Positions 51,983 to 61,135 of a DNA stretch of 64,000 nt are shown one piece after another. The stretch comes from MH13 sp042140245 (GTDB lineage: Bacteria > Pseudomonadota > Alphaproteobacteria > Rhizobiales > MH13), in assembly GCF_042140245.1 (NCBI RefSeq), contig NZ_CP159483.1, positions 2,356,001 to 2,420,000 on the forward strand, in the 5' to 3' direction. Position 1 is the stretch's first letter, and each line of letters opens with the position of its first letter. A model generated the notes under the pieces. It did not search any database. It saw nothing but the letters and a program-made list of their open reading frames with translations, and was not told where the DNA came from. The translations under genes were made by a program, and so were the position numbers.

Positions 51983-52546
51983 CTAGCTGGCCGCCCTTGC
52001 GCGCTTCAAAAGCACCCCAAAACGCAACAGTCCTTCAGGCCATGGGCCATGCCCTGAATCGGAATTGATATGTCCTGCATCGCCGGCATCAATCAGTTCT
52101 GAACCCCACGCGTTGGCGCAGGCTTCAGAGAACGGGTAGGTGGCAAAGGGATCGTTGCGGCTGGCCACCAAAAACGATGGCACCGGCAGAGGATCTGTGG
52201 GCATCGCCTGAAAACCGGTGAGCATTGGACCGATCGTGCTTGGGCCATCGAGCTCTGGGGGTGTCACCAGGAAAGCAGCGATCACTGGCAGCTTAGCAAG
52301 CGTTTCTGCCATATGAGCAATGGTCAGTGCACCCAGAGAATGGCCGACCAGTGCCACAGGGCGTTCGCTGAGCAAGATCTGCTTTTCGATCTCATCGGTC
52401 CAATCAGACAGGGTCGGCGTTTCAAAGTCTCGCTGCTCCACGCGACGTGCGTGCGGCAGTTTTTCGATCCAGCCAGTGTACCACGTGTCCTTGTCGCCGC
52501 CTTTCCAGCCAGGGGCTACCAGAACATCAATGTCAGAGATGGCCAT
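51983..52546 (-). CDS. RBBP9/YdeN-type alpha/beta hydrolase
   Basis: This 187-residue serine hydrolase-fold protein starts 'IDVLVAPGWKGGDKDTWYTGW', with the nucleophile Ser in 'VALVGHSLGALT', Asp in 'FLVASRNDPFATY', and His in 'DAGHINSDSGHGPWPEG'. These are the RBBP9/YdeN features. The substrate is unknown. It lies 14 bp downstream of purB and is probably cotranscribed with it. Confidence 0.9.
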   Translation of the reverse strand: MAISDIDVLVAPGWKGGDKDTWYTGWIEKLPHARRVEQRDFETPTLSDWTDEIEKQILLSERPVALVGHSLGALTIAHMAETLAKLPVIAAFLVTPPELDGPSTIGPMLTGFQAMPTDPLPVPSFLVASRNDPFATYPFSEACANAWGSELIDAGDAGHINSDSGHGPWPEGLLRFGVLLKRARAAS

Positions 52547-52560
52547 ATGTCACGTCCTGT

Positions 52561-53865
52561 TTAGCCTTTGAAGACACGGGCAAAAATCGTGTCGACATGC
52601 TTTGTGTGGTAGCCGAGATCGAACAGGTCTTCCAAGTCTGCCTTGGACAGACTTGCCATGACCTCCTCGTCACCCGTCAACTCATCAAAAAAGTCCGCAC
52701 CTTCGTGCCAGACTTTCATGGCGTTGCGCTGAACCAAGCGGTAAGCGTCTTCACGGCTGACACCAGCTTGCGTGAGGGCCAGCAGCACGCGTTGCGAATG
52801 CATAAGGCCGCCAAGCTTGTTCATGTTGGCTTCCATGCGGTCGGGATAAACCAGAAGCTTGTCGATAACGCCGGTGAGCCGCGATAAGGCAAAATCGAGC
52901 GTGATCGTTGCATCGGGGCCGACATACCGTTCCACCGAGGAGTGGGAGATGTCGCGCTCATGCCAAAGCGCCACATTTTCCATCGCGGGCATTGCATAGC
53001 TGCGCACCATGCGAGCAAGGCCTGTGAGATTTTCTGTCAGCACAGGATTGCGTTTGTGTGGCATGGCCGAAGAGCCTTTCTGGCCCGGCGAGAAATACTC
53101 TTCCACTTCAAGAACTTCGGTGCGTTGAAGGTGACGGATTTCTGTTGCTACCCGCTCAACGGAGGAGGCAATCACACCCAACGTCGCAAAGAACATGGCG
53201 TGCCGGTCGCGTGGGATAACCTGGGTGGAAATCGGTTCCGGTGTAAGGCCCATTTTCTGGGCCACATGCGCTTCAACGGCTGGATCAATGTTGGCGAAAG
53301 TGCCAACTGCTCCTGACAGTGCGCAGGTGGCGACATCGGCACGGGCAGTAACCAAGCGCTGTTTGCAGCGGTCGAACTCCGCGTAAGCCTGTGCCAATTT
53401 CAGACCGAACGTCACGGGCTCTGCGTGGATGCCATGCGAGCGGCCGATGCACACCGTCATCTTGTGCTCTTGCGCGCGCTTTTTCAGCGCAGCGAGCAGA
53501 GCGTCCATATCCTCCAACAGAATGTCAGCGGCGCGCGTAAGCTGCACCGCTAGGCATGTGTCCAAAACATCAGACGATGTCATGCCTTGGTGTACTAGGC
53601 GCGCTTCCGGTCCGACTATTTCAGCCAGATGGGTTAGAAACGCGATCACATCGTGCTTGGTTTCGCGCTCAATTTCGTCAATGCGGTCAATGTCGAACGT
53701 TGCGTTGCCGCCGCGCGCCCAAACCGCTTCAGCAGCCTGTTTGGGAATGACGCCCAGCTCGGCTTGTGCGTCACAGGCATGCGCCTCGATCTCAAACCAG
53801 ATGCGGAACTTTGTTTCCGGCGACCAGATGTCCACCATCGGTTGGCGCGCATAGCGAGGTATCAT
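52561..53865 (-). CDS. purB: Adenylosuccinate lyase
   Basis: PurB cleaves SAICAR and adenylosuccinate in purine synthesis. The 434-residue protein has 'MIPRYARQPMVDIWSPETKF' at the N-terminus, 'TSSDVLDTCLAVQL', 'GRSHGIHAEPVTFG', and the flexible loop 'GQKGSSAMPHKRNPVL', all typical of the fumarase/aspartase superfamily enzyme. The AAGGA ribosome binding site is clear. It follows rpe by 11 bp on the same strand. Confidence 0.98.
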   Translation of the reverse strand: MIPRYARQPMVDIWSPETKFRIWFEIEAHACDAQAELGVIPKQAAEAVWARGGNATFDIDRIDEIERETKHDVIAFLTHLAEIVGPEARLVHQGMTSSDVLDTCLAVQLTRAADILLEDMDALLAALKKRAQEHKMTVCIGRSHGIHAEPVTFGLKLAQAYAEFDRCKQRLVTARADVATCALSGAVGTFANIDPAVEAHVAQKMGLTPEPISTQVIPRDRHAMFFATLGVIASSVERVATEIRHLQRTEVLEVEEYFSPGQKGSSAMPHKRNPVLTENLTGLARMVRSYAMPAMENVALWHERDISHSSVERYVGPDATITLDFALSRLTGVIDKLLVYPDRMEANMNKLGGLMHSQRVLLALTQAGVSREDAYRLVQRNAMKVWHEGADFFDELTGDEEVMASLSKADLEDLFDLGYHTKHVDTIFARVFKG

Positions 53866-53876
53866 GGGGGGTGTCC

Positions 53877-54569
53877 TTAGTTGGTGGCGGCAGTGCGGAT
53901 GGCGTTCATGGTGGCTTGATAGTGGCTTGGGTCGTCTGGTGTTCCGCCTTTGAACACGGACGAGCCTGCGACCAGCGCGTTGGCGCCTGCCTTTGCCACG
54001 CTGGGTGCTGTTTGCGGCGTGATGCCGCCATCGACTTCCAGAACGATATCGCGATCACCGATCATGGTTTTGATCTGTGCGATCTTGCCCACCTGGCTGG
54101 CGATGAAGCTTTGTCCCCCAAACCCGGGGTTCACGGTCATCACCAACACCAGATCGATCAGATCGAGCACTTCGGCAATGGCATGTGCGGGCGTGCCTGG
54201 GTTCAGCGAGACTCCAGCCTTTTTGCCCAGCGCTTTGATGGCCATCAGCGAGCGATGGAGATGCGGGCCTGCTTCAGCGTGCACGGTGATGATGTCGGCG
54301 CCAGCCTCGGCAAAGGCATCCAGATACGGGTCGCATGGTGCGATCATCAAATGGACGTCGAGAATCTTGTTGGTATGCGGACGAATGGCTTCCACGACCG
54401 CTGGGCCAAAGCTGATGTTGGGCACGAAGTGACCATCCATCACATCCAGGTGCACCCAGTCGCACCCGGCTTGATCAATGGCGCATACTTCATCGCGCAG
54501 GCGTGAAAAATCAGCGGCGAGGATAGAGGGAGCGATGATGAGATCAGTCATGGGTTTCGAGTGCGCCAT
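53877..54569 (-). CDS. rpe: Ribulose-phosphate 3-epimerase
   Basis: Rpe interconverts ribulose-5-phosphate and xylulose-5-phosphate. The 230-residue TIM barrel has 'IIAPSILAADFSRLRDEV', 'WVHLDVMDGHFVPNISFGP' (metal-binding His/Asp), 'VMTVNPGFGGQSFI', and 'EVDGGITPQTAP'. ATG at 54569 abuts GGAGG, while ATG at 54551 starts closer to the conserved fold; the true start is not settled. Confidence 0.97.
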   Translation of the reverse strand: MAHSKPMTDLIIAPSILAADFSRLRDEVCAIDQAGCDWVHLDVMDGHFVPNISFGPAVVEAIRPHTNKILDVHLMIAPCDPYLDAFAEAGADIITVHAEAGPHLHRSLMAIKALGKKAGVSLNPGTPAHAIAEVLDLIDLVLVMTVNPGFGGQSFIASQVGKIAQIKTMIGDRDIVLEVDGGITPQTAPSVAKAGANALVAGSSVFKGGTPDDPSHYQATMNAIRTAATN

Positions 54570-54592
54570 CCTCCGGTGAGGGTCAAGGTGCG

Positions 54593-55552
54593 CTAAGGTG
54601 TAAGCTGTGAGGATTGGCGTTGGCGCCGGGCCAGTTCAATGAACCAGGGCATGAAATAGATCGGAAACTGGCCCACCGCGAACCAGAGCCATGTGGTTTC
54701 GGGGATTGCGAGGCCTAGAGCGGCCACCATAAGGCCCATATTGCGCAAGCCGGTGGCAAACGCGATGGACATGGCTTGGTCAGTCGGCAAGAAGAAAAGT
54801 GCCGTGCGCATCACCGCCATTTGCGCTGTCGCCAGCGCAAAAGTGGCAACAAACAAGCTAGCCACCAAGCCGGGTGAGGTCACAATTGCCGGGCCAAACC
54901 CGTCCATTACGGCAATGGCAAACACCAGCATGACCAGTACGTTGATGCCATCAAACGTGGTGCGATGACGCTCCAACCGTTCTTCACCGATAAGCTGCTT
55001 GATAATGGTCGCAAGGATGATTGCGCCGGCCATGAAGCCCGCCAAGCGCAGGCCAATTGTCATGCCATCGAAGGGCAGGCCTTGCCCGGAAAAGAAGAGA
55101 CGCGCGTGTAGTGTTGCCACAAACGGCGTTGCCGCCATGCAAAGGATGAGGAACGCCAAAGCAATGGCGCCCGGCAAGCGCAGCAAGCTGGCAAAAATGG
55201 GCACGGCCGTGATGGGTGGGACGGCCAGGGCGATAAACAGCGCCAGATAAAGACCAGGGTGCGACTCATCAAATCCAAACGCCTTGGCAATCCAGAAGGC
55301 CAGCGCAGGCATCACAAGCATTGCGATGACGGTGGCGATGATAACGGGCAGTGGTGACTTGAACTCATTACCGACTGCGCGAAACCCGATGCGCAGGAAA
55401 GCCAGTGTCAGCAGAGTGAGGATCGCTTCATCAAGAAAGGGCCGCATGACCGCTGACAAGAAAGGCAGGGCAGTGCCCACCAGCAGGCTAAGAGCGATGG
55501 CAAGCGTGCCGTGACGGCCCAAAAAGGTTAGCGGAGCGAGGAAAACATGCAT
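54593..55552 (-). CDS. BASS-like (bile acid:sodium symporter fold) membrane transporter
   Basis: This 319-residue inner-membrane protein has nine to ten transmembrane helices. The layout and motifs such as 'PFLDEAILTLLTLAFLRIGF', 'ALAVPPITAVPIFASLLRLP', and 'AFATGLRNMGLMVAALGL' place it with the BASS/ArsB-3-type superfamily of sodium-coupled carriers. The crossing-helix Gly-Asn/Asn-Met region is present. The substrate is unknown. Confidence 0.8.
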   Translation of the reverse strand: MHVFLAPLTFLGRHGTLAIALSLLVGTALPFLSAVMRPFLDEAILTLLTLAFLRIGFRAVGNEFKSPLPVIIATVIAMLVMPALAFWIAKAFGFDESHPGLYLALFIALAVPPITAVPIFASLLRLPGAIALAFLILCMAATPFVATLHARLFFSGQGLPFDGMTIGLRLAGFMAGAIILATIIKQLIGEERLERHRTTFDGINVLVMLVFAIAVMDGFGPAIVTSPGLVASLFVATFALATAQMAVMRTALFFLPTDQAMSIAFATGLRNMGLMVAALGLAIPETTWLWFAVGQFPIYFMPWFIELARRQRQSSQLTP

Positions 55553-55575
55553 GAAGGCGCTTTACGCCCCTTTGG

Positions 55576-56577
55576 TCACGCTTGAAAAGGGCGTCCTTGG
55601 AACGGGTGTGCGGCTGCGTAAACACCACGAGCGATCGCGCGCGCCATGGTGGCAGTGGCACAGGCTTGAAGCAGTGCGAGCAAAGCGGGGTCATCCGTGA
55701 CGGGCTCTTTGTTTGTTGATGCGGCAAAAACCAAGTCACCATCGAGGCTCGTGTGTGCGGGATAGATTGAGTTGGCGATGCCATCCTGCCCAGCAATGGC
55801 GAGGCTGTGACAGGCGCGTTTGCTAAGAGCGATGTCGGTGATGATCGCGCCAATCGTGGTGTTTTGGCCGGGCTTTGCCAGCGTTTTCATGCGCGGCATT
55901 GGATTGGGAGGTGTGTGAGCCATTCCGAGACCACCAAACTCATCATCCAACTCAAACGAGGCCGCGCGAAAGTGCGGACCATCGCCAATGTAAGGGCTGC
56001 CGATGGCGTTTACCGCGACGAGGGCGGCAAGGGTGTGGCCGCGTAACGGTTCGGGTACCTCATCGCCAAACACACTGGATGCAGCGCCTAATCCGCCCGG
56101 ACCAGCACCTGTTGTCGCGCCCGTGCCTGCGCCAACACTGCCGATGTGTTGCGTTGTGTCGGCACTTTTGAAGGCTGCATCACCCAACTCGCGGTAAAGT
56201 GCCGTTGGATCGTCAGGTTTTTCACCGTTGGCCAAATCGAACAGGATCGCCGCAGGTACGATTGGAACGCGGGCGGGACCTGCTGCAAAACCTCGACCAG
56301 CTTTGGCGAGCTCCGCCACAACCGGGTCGGCGGCTGCCAAACCAAAGGCTGATCCACCCGATAAAACGAGTGCATCGATCATTCCGACCGTGCGGCTTGG
56401 GTCGAGGAGGTCGGTCTCCCGGGTTCCTGGTGCTTGTCCAAGCACGGAAACACTGGCGGTGGCAGGCGCGTCAAACACAATGACGCTCGTCCCTGTCTTG
56501 GCCTTGGCGTCGCTAGCATGCCCAACACGCACGCCTGCGATATCGGTTGGGCCGTTTGTCTTTCCCTTATGCCACAT
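55576..56577 (-). CDS. P1/S58 (DmpA-type) peptidase
   Basis: S58 peptidases self-cleave to form an N-terminal nucleophile and act on aminopeptide or beta-peptide bonds. The 333-residue protein has 'GVRVGHASDAKAKTG', 'LSGGSAFGLAAADPV', 'GAGTGATTGAGPGGLG', and the nucleophile region 'QNTTIGAIITDIALSK', in which the second Thr is at the self-cleavage position. No signal peptide is seen. The substrate is unknown. The GGAGAAAG ribosome binding site is clear. Confidence 0.9.
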   Translation of the reverse strand: MWHKGKTNGPTDIAGVRVGHASDAKAKTGTSVIVFDAPATASVSVLGQAPGTRETDLLDPSRTVGMIDALVLSGGSAFGLAAADPVVAELAKAGRGFAAGPARVPIVPAAILFDLANGEKPDDPTALYRELGDAAFKSADTTQHIGSVGAGTGATTGAGPGGLGAASSVFGDEVPEPLRGHTLAALVAVNAIGSPYIGDGPHFRAASFELDDEFGGLGMAHTPPNPMPRMKTLAKPGQNTTIGAIITDIALSKRACHSLAIAGQDGIANSIYPAHTSLDGDLVFAASTNKEPVTDDPALLALLQACATATMARAIARGVYAAAHPFQGRPFQA

Positions 56578-56693
56578 GGCGCTTTCTCCTTACTCTGTGG
56601 CACGTTCGCGGTATGACAAAAACGTGAAAGCCTTGCGGGCGTCACCGCTTGCAGGTCTAAATCAGTGATGTTTGCGATAGCCCAAGGGATTCT

Positions 56694-57818
56694 ATGCGCG
56701 AAGTAAAGTCTCTCCTGCTAAGAACCGCCTTTCTTTCTGTGCTCTGCGTTGTTGGCATGCCTGCCAGTGCTCAGGATCAAGTGGGCGAGCCGGACACGAT
56801 CCATATCGGCGTTCTTGCGCCGCTGTCTGGTCCGTTTGAAGTGCTGGGCCGTCAACTGGAACAGGGTGTGGCCTTGGCTTTGGAAGGTCTGCCTGATCAA
56901 GCCAACATCACCGTGATGGCCGTCGATGATGGGTGCGATGAAGAGCGCGGACGTGATGCTGCCAATCAGCTGGTTGGTGCACAAGTGGATGTGGTCGTGG
57001 GCGGTGTTTGCTGGCGCCCGGCTGTTTCCGCACGCAATGTTTTTGCCTTTGCCGATATTCCCTTCGTTTCGAGCGGTGTGCGGTACCAGAGTTTTACCGA
57101 TGAGGCCGATGGCCCGGTGTTTCGGCTGAGTGGGCGCGATGATGATCAAGCGCGTTATCTGGCTGACGCCATTCTCGATGGCTCGCTTGATGACCTGGTC
57201 GGAGGTCCCGCGCGCAACCGCCCGTTGGTACTTTTCTACACCGATGGCAATTATGGCCGCACCTTGGCCGAAGGCGTTGAAAATGCGCTGGGCGAGGACG
57301 GTGTGACGCTTGCGCTTTACCAAGCCTTTGCGCCGGATGATGACTTGTCCGAGCTTGCCTCGCTGGCGCAGGCAGAAGGCGCCGGGCTGGTGATTGTGCT
57401 TGCCGGCCAAGCCGATAGCGCGCTGCTGGCCGATCAGTTGCATCAGAGCCTGCCAGAGGTTCCGGTTCTTGCTGGTGATAGCGTCATGACGTCTGAGTTT
57501 CGCCTCATGGCGGCTGACGGTGTGGAAGGGGTTGTCTTTGCCCGGCCTACGCCTTGGCGCTCCTTGGTGGATGATGAGGTTTTGAGCGAGCTGGAAGGCG
57601 AAGAATTGGGATCTATGGCGGGGCTGATCCTGCCGTCTATGGCGGCTGCCCAAGTTGCTTTGCAACTGGTCGATGGCGATGAAGCGCCGTTTGAAACCGT
57701 TCTTGGTCCGATACGCTTTGACGCCAATGGCGATGCCAATGTGCCGTCATTCCAGCTCTGGCAGTGGCGTGATGATTTGATCTGGCCGTTTGAACCGGCC
57801 TCCGCTGAAGAAGGCTAG
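56694..57818 (+). CDS. Orphan ABC-type substrate-binding protein (Peripla_BP_6)
   Basis: This 374-residue protein has a signal peptide (cleavage near 'ASAQ', residue 26) and the type I periplasmic-binding fold: 'IHIGVLAPLSGPFEVLGRQ', 'DDGCDEERGRDAANQLV' and 'VVGGVCWRPAVSARNVF'. Such proteins bind branched-chain amino acids or related ligands. No permease or ATPase genes are nearby, so it may be a sensor subunit or feed a distant transporter. It converges on ccdA with a 7-bp gap. Confidence 0.87.
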   Translation: MREVKSLLLRTAFLSVLCVVGMPASAQDQVGEPDTIHIGVLAPLSGPFEVLGRQLEQGVALALEGLPDQANITVMAVDDGCDEERGRDAANQLVGAQVDVVVGGVCWRPAVSARNVFAFADIPFVSSGVRYQSFTDEADGPVFRLSGRDDDQARYLADAILDGSLDDLVGGPARNRPLVLFYTDGNYGRTLAEGVENALGEDGVTLALYQAFAPDDDLSELASLAQAEGAGLVIVLAGQADSALLADQLHQSLPEVPVLAGDSVMTSEFRLMAADGVEGVVFARPTPWRSLVDDEVLSELEGEELGSMAGLILPSMAAAQVALQLVDGDEAPFETVLGPIRFDANGDANVPSFQLWQWRDDLIWPFEPASAEEG

Positions 57819-57825
57819 ATGCGGA

Positions 57826-58563
57826 TCAGGTCAGCGCTACAAGGCCTGGGAAGCGGTCGAGCATCCAATTGGCCAAAATTGTGTGCCAGCCGAGCAAGAA
57901 GGCCATGCCTGTGGCCACCAACAAGGCACCCGTCGCCCGCTCCATGGTTTGCATGTGCTGGCGAAACTTCGCCAGAAATCGTGTGAAAGGCCCAACAGCC
58001 AGTGCCGATAAGATGAACGGCAAGCCCATGCCCAGCGCGTAGACCAGCAACAACCCAGCGCCTTGCCCCACCGTCTCACGACTGGCCGCAACAGCAAGCA
58101 CCGCGCCAAGAATTGGTCCGATGCAGGGTGTCCAGGCGAAGCCAAAGGCAAGACCCATCGCAAGTGCGCCTCCAGGCCCTGATGTTGACTTCGGCCCTCC
58201 CATTTTGGCTTGCCGGTAGAGCAGTGACCATCGAAAGATGCCCAAGAAATGCAGACCCATGATGATGATCGCGATCCCTGCCACAATCGATAGAATGGAC
58301 GAGTATTGCCGAAGAAGCAGGCTGATCTGCGTTGCCGTTGCGCCCAGCAGCACGAAAACCAAGGCAATCCCGACCACAAAGGCGACGGACTGAACCAACA
58401 GGAAACGCGATAGCTTGGCGCTGCGCTCGTCATCGGACAGTTCTTCCAGCGAAGCGCCGGTCATGTAGGTGAGATAGGCTGGCACAAGCGGCAGCACGCA
58501 CGGGGAGAGGAAGGAAATAACCCCTGCTACAAAAACAGCTGCCAATGTCAGTTCGCCGATCAT
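57826..58563 (-). CDS. ccdA: Cytochrome c biogenesis protein CcdA
   Basis: CcdA carries reducing power across the inner membrane for cytochrome c maturation. The 245-residue protein has six transmembrane helices and the two redox cysteines in 'ISFLSPCVLPLVPAYLTYM' and 'FGFAWTPCIGPILGAVLA'. Both motifs match the CcdA/DsbD family. No ccm genes lie nearby. Confidence 0.95.
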   Translation of the reverse strand: MIGELTLAAVFVAGVISFLSPCVLPLVPAYLTYMTGASLEELSDDERSAKLSRFLLVQSVAFVVGIALVFVLLGATATQISLLLRQYSSILSIVAGIAIIIMGLHFLGIFRWSLLYRQAKMGGPKSTSGPGGALAMGLAFGFAWTPCIGPILGAVLAVAASRETVGQGAGLLLVYALGMGLPFILSALAVGPFTRFLAKFRQHMQTMERATGALLVATGMAFLLGWHTILANWMLDRFPGLVALT

Positions 58564-58734
58564 TCGATCTATGGCCCTATCTCGCGTGGTGCTGAGCCTG
58601 CGCGCGGAGGGTTAGGCTCAACCATGCCACTGATATGGCGCAAGCGGCGGCGCGTTGAAACCCCACTTCACGCGCTGTTGCAGTGTCGTGATGCCGCAAG
58701 ATCTGGTGCTTCAAGGCCTTATGCGAGGTTGGTA

Positions 58735-59226
58735 TTAGGCGCTTTTGGCCATTGGCTCTGCAGGTTGCTCGTTGTCCTCGACCAGTGGGGTTTTGGCGAT
58801 GCGTGATCCTGATTCCACCAGATCATTGACCAAGCTAACGAAGGCGTCCGCTGACATCTTCGCTGGTGCAAAGCCGATGGCTGTGCCGTATTTCAGGTAG
58901 AGGCGATCCAGTTCTGGCGAATGGCCAGCAAAAGCCATAGCCCAACCGTCAAACATGCGATCGCTGACTGGTTTGGCTTCCAATATGACGATTTCGGAAT
59001 GTCGCTCGTCGGCTGCAATCTTGCAAAAGGCCTGCGTGACCGCCTTACGATCACCTTCAAGAACCTGTGCAAAATAGTGATCGTTGAAGACAAGAGCGCC
59101 GGTGATCCCTGCTGCAGGGTTGTTGGCGCTTGATTCCTGCATGATCTTTTTCACTTCGGCGCCAACCGGCAAGCTAAGATCTTTGATCGTGTTGCGGCTG
59201 TAATAGGTCAGTCGAAACAAATACAT
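58735..59226 (-). CDS. BLUF-domain blue-light photoreceptor
   Basis: BLUF proteins sense blue light with FAD. The 163-residue protein starts at ATG 59226 after GGAGAAAAG; a longer frame upstream is not needed. The BLUF domain (about 1-100) has Tyr8 in 'LFRLTYYSRN', Asn35/36 and 'GITGALVF', Gln54 in 'FAQVLEGD', and Trp95/Met97 in 'WAMAF', the flavin hydrogen-bond network residues. A short helical C-terminal part (about 100-163) has no output domain, so it probably acts by binding a partner. It lies 93 bp after the DUF2256 gene. Confidence 0.93.
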   Translation of the reverse strand: MYLFRLTYYSRNTIKDLSLPVGAEVKKIMQESSANNPAAGITGALVFNDHYFAQVLEGDRKAVTQAFCKIAADERHSEIVILEAKPVSDRMFDGWAMAFAGHSPELDRLYLKYGTAIGFAPAKMSADAFVSLVNDLVESGSRIAKTPLVEDNEQPAEPMAKSA

Positions 59227-59318
59227 ACGCTTTTCTCCGGCTTCATGCGGATATGAAGAAAAGATCGTACTAGTTTCGAGTTGAGAAACTCTGAATGCGG
59301 TTGCGTTTGATTTCTGGC

Positions 59319-59498
59319 TCAACCATGCGTTGATGCGCTGACGTTCGAGGCGCGCGTTTTGCCTGTAGTGGCGCAGCGTTTGGAGCAGTAGACAACATGC
59401 TCCCAGTCGCGCTCCCATTTTTTGCGCCAGGCAAAGGGCTTTTGGCAAACAGGGCAGATTTTGGTGGGCAGGTCAGCTTTCCTGCGCATCTTGGCCAT
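59319..59498 (-). CDS. DUF2256 zinc-ribbon protein next to photolyase
   Basis: This 59-residue gene encodes 'KICPVCQKPFAWRKKWERDW' followed by 'HVVYCSKRCATTG', the DUF2256 pattern C-x2-C-x2-PF-x-WRKKW ... YCS-x2-C. The four cysteines can form a zinc ribbon. DUF2256 genes are often found beside photolyase/cryptochrome genes. It starts 2 bp after the photolyase stop, so it is surely cotranscribed. The function is unknown. Confidence 0.9.
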   Translation of the reverse strand: MAKMRRKADLPTKICPVCQKPFAWRKKWERDWEHVVYCSKRCATTGKTRASNVSASTHG

Positions 59499-59500
59499 AG

Positions 59501-61036
59501 CTAGAGGTCCAACTCCAGTTGGTTGGCTGGTTTCTTCTTCACCCAGGCACGCCCTTGTTTTGGCGTATGGCGAGAAGATTTGCGTGAGCCATGTTTCAGG
59601 TAGATAGCACGCTGATGCTGATAGAACCCATCGCTGGCGCGGATGCGGGTGAGGCGCTCACGAGCGGCGCGTGCAGCGGCCTCATGATCGATGATGGGGG
59701 CGGGGTAGCTTTCATCGAGAATAAAGCCCTGTTCACGCGCCTCTAGCGGCGAGAGCGTCCACGGTTCATGGACCGCCCGACCTTTGAGCTTGCTTAGCTC
59801 TGGCACCCATTGCTTGATAAAAATGCCGTCTGGGTCCTGGTCATGGCTTTGCTTGACTGGGTTGTAGAGGCGCGGCGTGTTGATCGCGGTGGAACCTGAC
59901 TGCATTTGCACCTGTGGCCAATGAATGCCTGGCTCGTAATCGGTGAAAAGCTGCGCCAGCCGCGTGCCGGTAGCCCGCCAATCGAGCCAAAGATGATAGC
60001 TTGCGAACGCCACCAACATGGCGCGCATACGAAAGTTGATCCAGCCAGTGGCGATGAGCGAGCGCATGCAAGCATCGACGAACGGAAAGCCGGTGTTGCC
60101 GTTGGCCCAAGCTTCGAAAAGCGGGTCGCCAAAGCCTTGGGTCCGCGCATCGCGAAAGGCTGGATGCAGGTCGCGCCATTCCGTTTCCGGTTCGCTTTCA
60201 AGCTTTTGGATGAAGTGGCAATGCCAGTGCAGCCGCGCGATGAAGGCGTTTAGACCGCGCGGCGGGATCGGCTGATGGTCTGGCGGTACGGCCTTAAGGG
60301 CGCTCACTTCGCTGTATGCGCGCTGCACAACCTCGCGCATTGAAAGCGTACCATAAGCAAGGTGAGGGGAAAGCCGTGAGCACGCCTCCGCAGCACTTGT
60401 CGGGCTGGACATGGCGCGCTGATAGTGACGTGCTCGACCCGAGCTGAGAAAGCTTTCAAAAAGCGCAAGACCCTCTGTGCGGCCGCCGCGCTGGCGCTGC
60501 GGGCAAGGAGCATAGGTCAGACCGAGCCCTTCGTGGCTTGGTAGCTGATCGCCCGTTGTGTCTGCATAGGTGATGTTATCGGGCAGTTTCGCCAAAGGCT
60601 CTGCCATGAAGGCTTCCCACTGCTTTGCCCAGCGGTCTCGGTCAGTCGGGCCACGCAGGACGCCGAACTGCCTGATTTGCTTCCATCCGACGCTGTTTTC
60701 CCGGCACCAGCGCGTAACGGATTTATCGCGTTCGTACGTCCAGGCATTGCCCGTTTCTTCATGCGACCAGATGCGTCGAATGCCATGACTGTCATGAAGC
60801 GCCTTGAGGATGGCAGTGACCTCGCCGATCCGCACACAGAGCGGAACGCCCTGCCTTCGCAGATCATCAATGCTCTCACGCCAAAAAAGATAATGCCGCG
60901 AAGAGGTTTCAGGCAGTTTCCAATAATCTGATTCAACCACGGCAAGCGGTAGAACTGGCCCGCTCTTGGCTGCCATTGCTAAGGGCGCGTGATCAGCGGC
61001 ACGCAAATCGCGTTTGAACCAAACAAGCTCGATCAT
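59501..61036 (-). CDS. Photolyase/cryptochrome-family flavoprotein
   Basis: The 511-residue protein has the N-terminal antenna-binding domain ('MIELVWFKRDLRAADHAPL', Rossmann-like) and the C-terminal FAD-binding helical domain with 'FPFVDACMRSLIATGWINFRMRAML' in blocks, 'DYEPGIHWPQVQMQSGSTAI', and 'NPVKQSHDQDPDG'. These are photolyase FAD-domain motifs. It is likely a CPD-type photolyase or related cryptochrome; the lesion type cannot be told by eye. A basic C-terminal tail 'SRKSSRHTPKQGRAWVKKK' may help DNA binding. It is divergent from the iron-sulfur photolyase gene. Confidence 0.9.
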   Translation of the reverse strand: MIELVWFKRDLRAADHAPLAMAAKSGPVLPLAVVESDYWKLPETSSRHYLFWRESIDDLRRQGVPLCVRIGEVTAILKALHDSHGIRRIWSHEETGNAWTYERDKSVTRWCRENSVGWKQIRQFGVLRGPTDRDRWAKQWEAFMAEPLAKLPDNITYADTTGDQLPSHEGLGLTYAPCPQRQRGGRTEGLALFESFLSSGRARHYQRAMSSPTSAAEACSRLSPHLAYGTLSMREVVQRAYSEVSALKAVPPDHQPIPPRGLNAFIARLHWHCHFIQKLESEPETEWRDLHPAFRDARTQGFGDPLFEAWANGNTGFPFVDACMRSLIATGWINFRMRAMLVAFASYHLWLDWRATGTRLAQLFTDYEPGIHWPQVQMQSGSTAINTPRLYNPVKQSHDQDPDGIFIKQWVPELSKLKGRAVHEPWTLSPLEAREQGFILDESYPAPIIDHEAAARAARERLTRIRASDGFYQHQRAIYLKHGSRKSSRHTPKQGRAWVKKKPANQLELDL

Positions 61037-61135
61037 TGGGGTTGAACTGGCTCCGTGCGCCCTAGGTTGGGAGCTAATCTAAGGCGTCGCGCGCAGACCG
61101 CCAGCGCGCCAGCCATCGCAAATCATAGGTGTTTT

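Noticed and set aside
58624..58806. 60-residue ORF between ccdA and the BLUF gene
   Set aside because: Arg-rich composition and overlap with the BLUF gene end; no recognisable motif.
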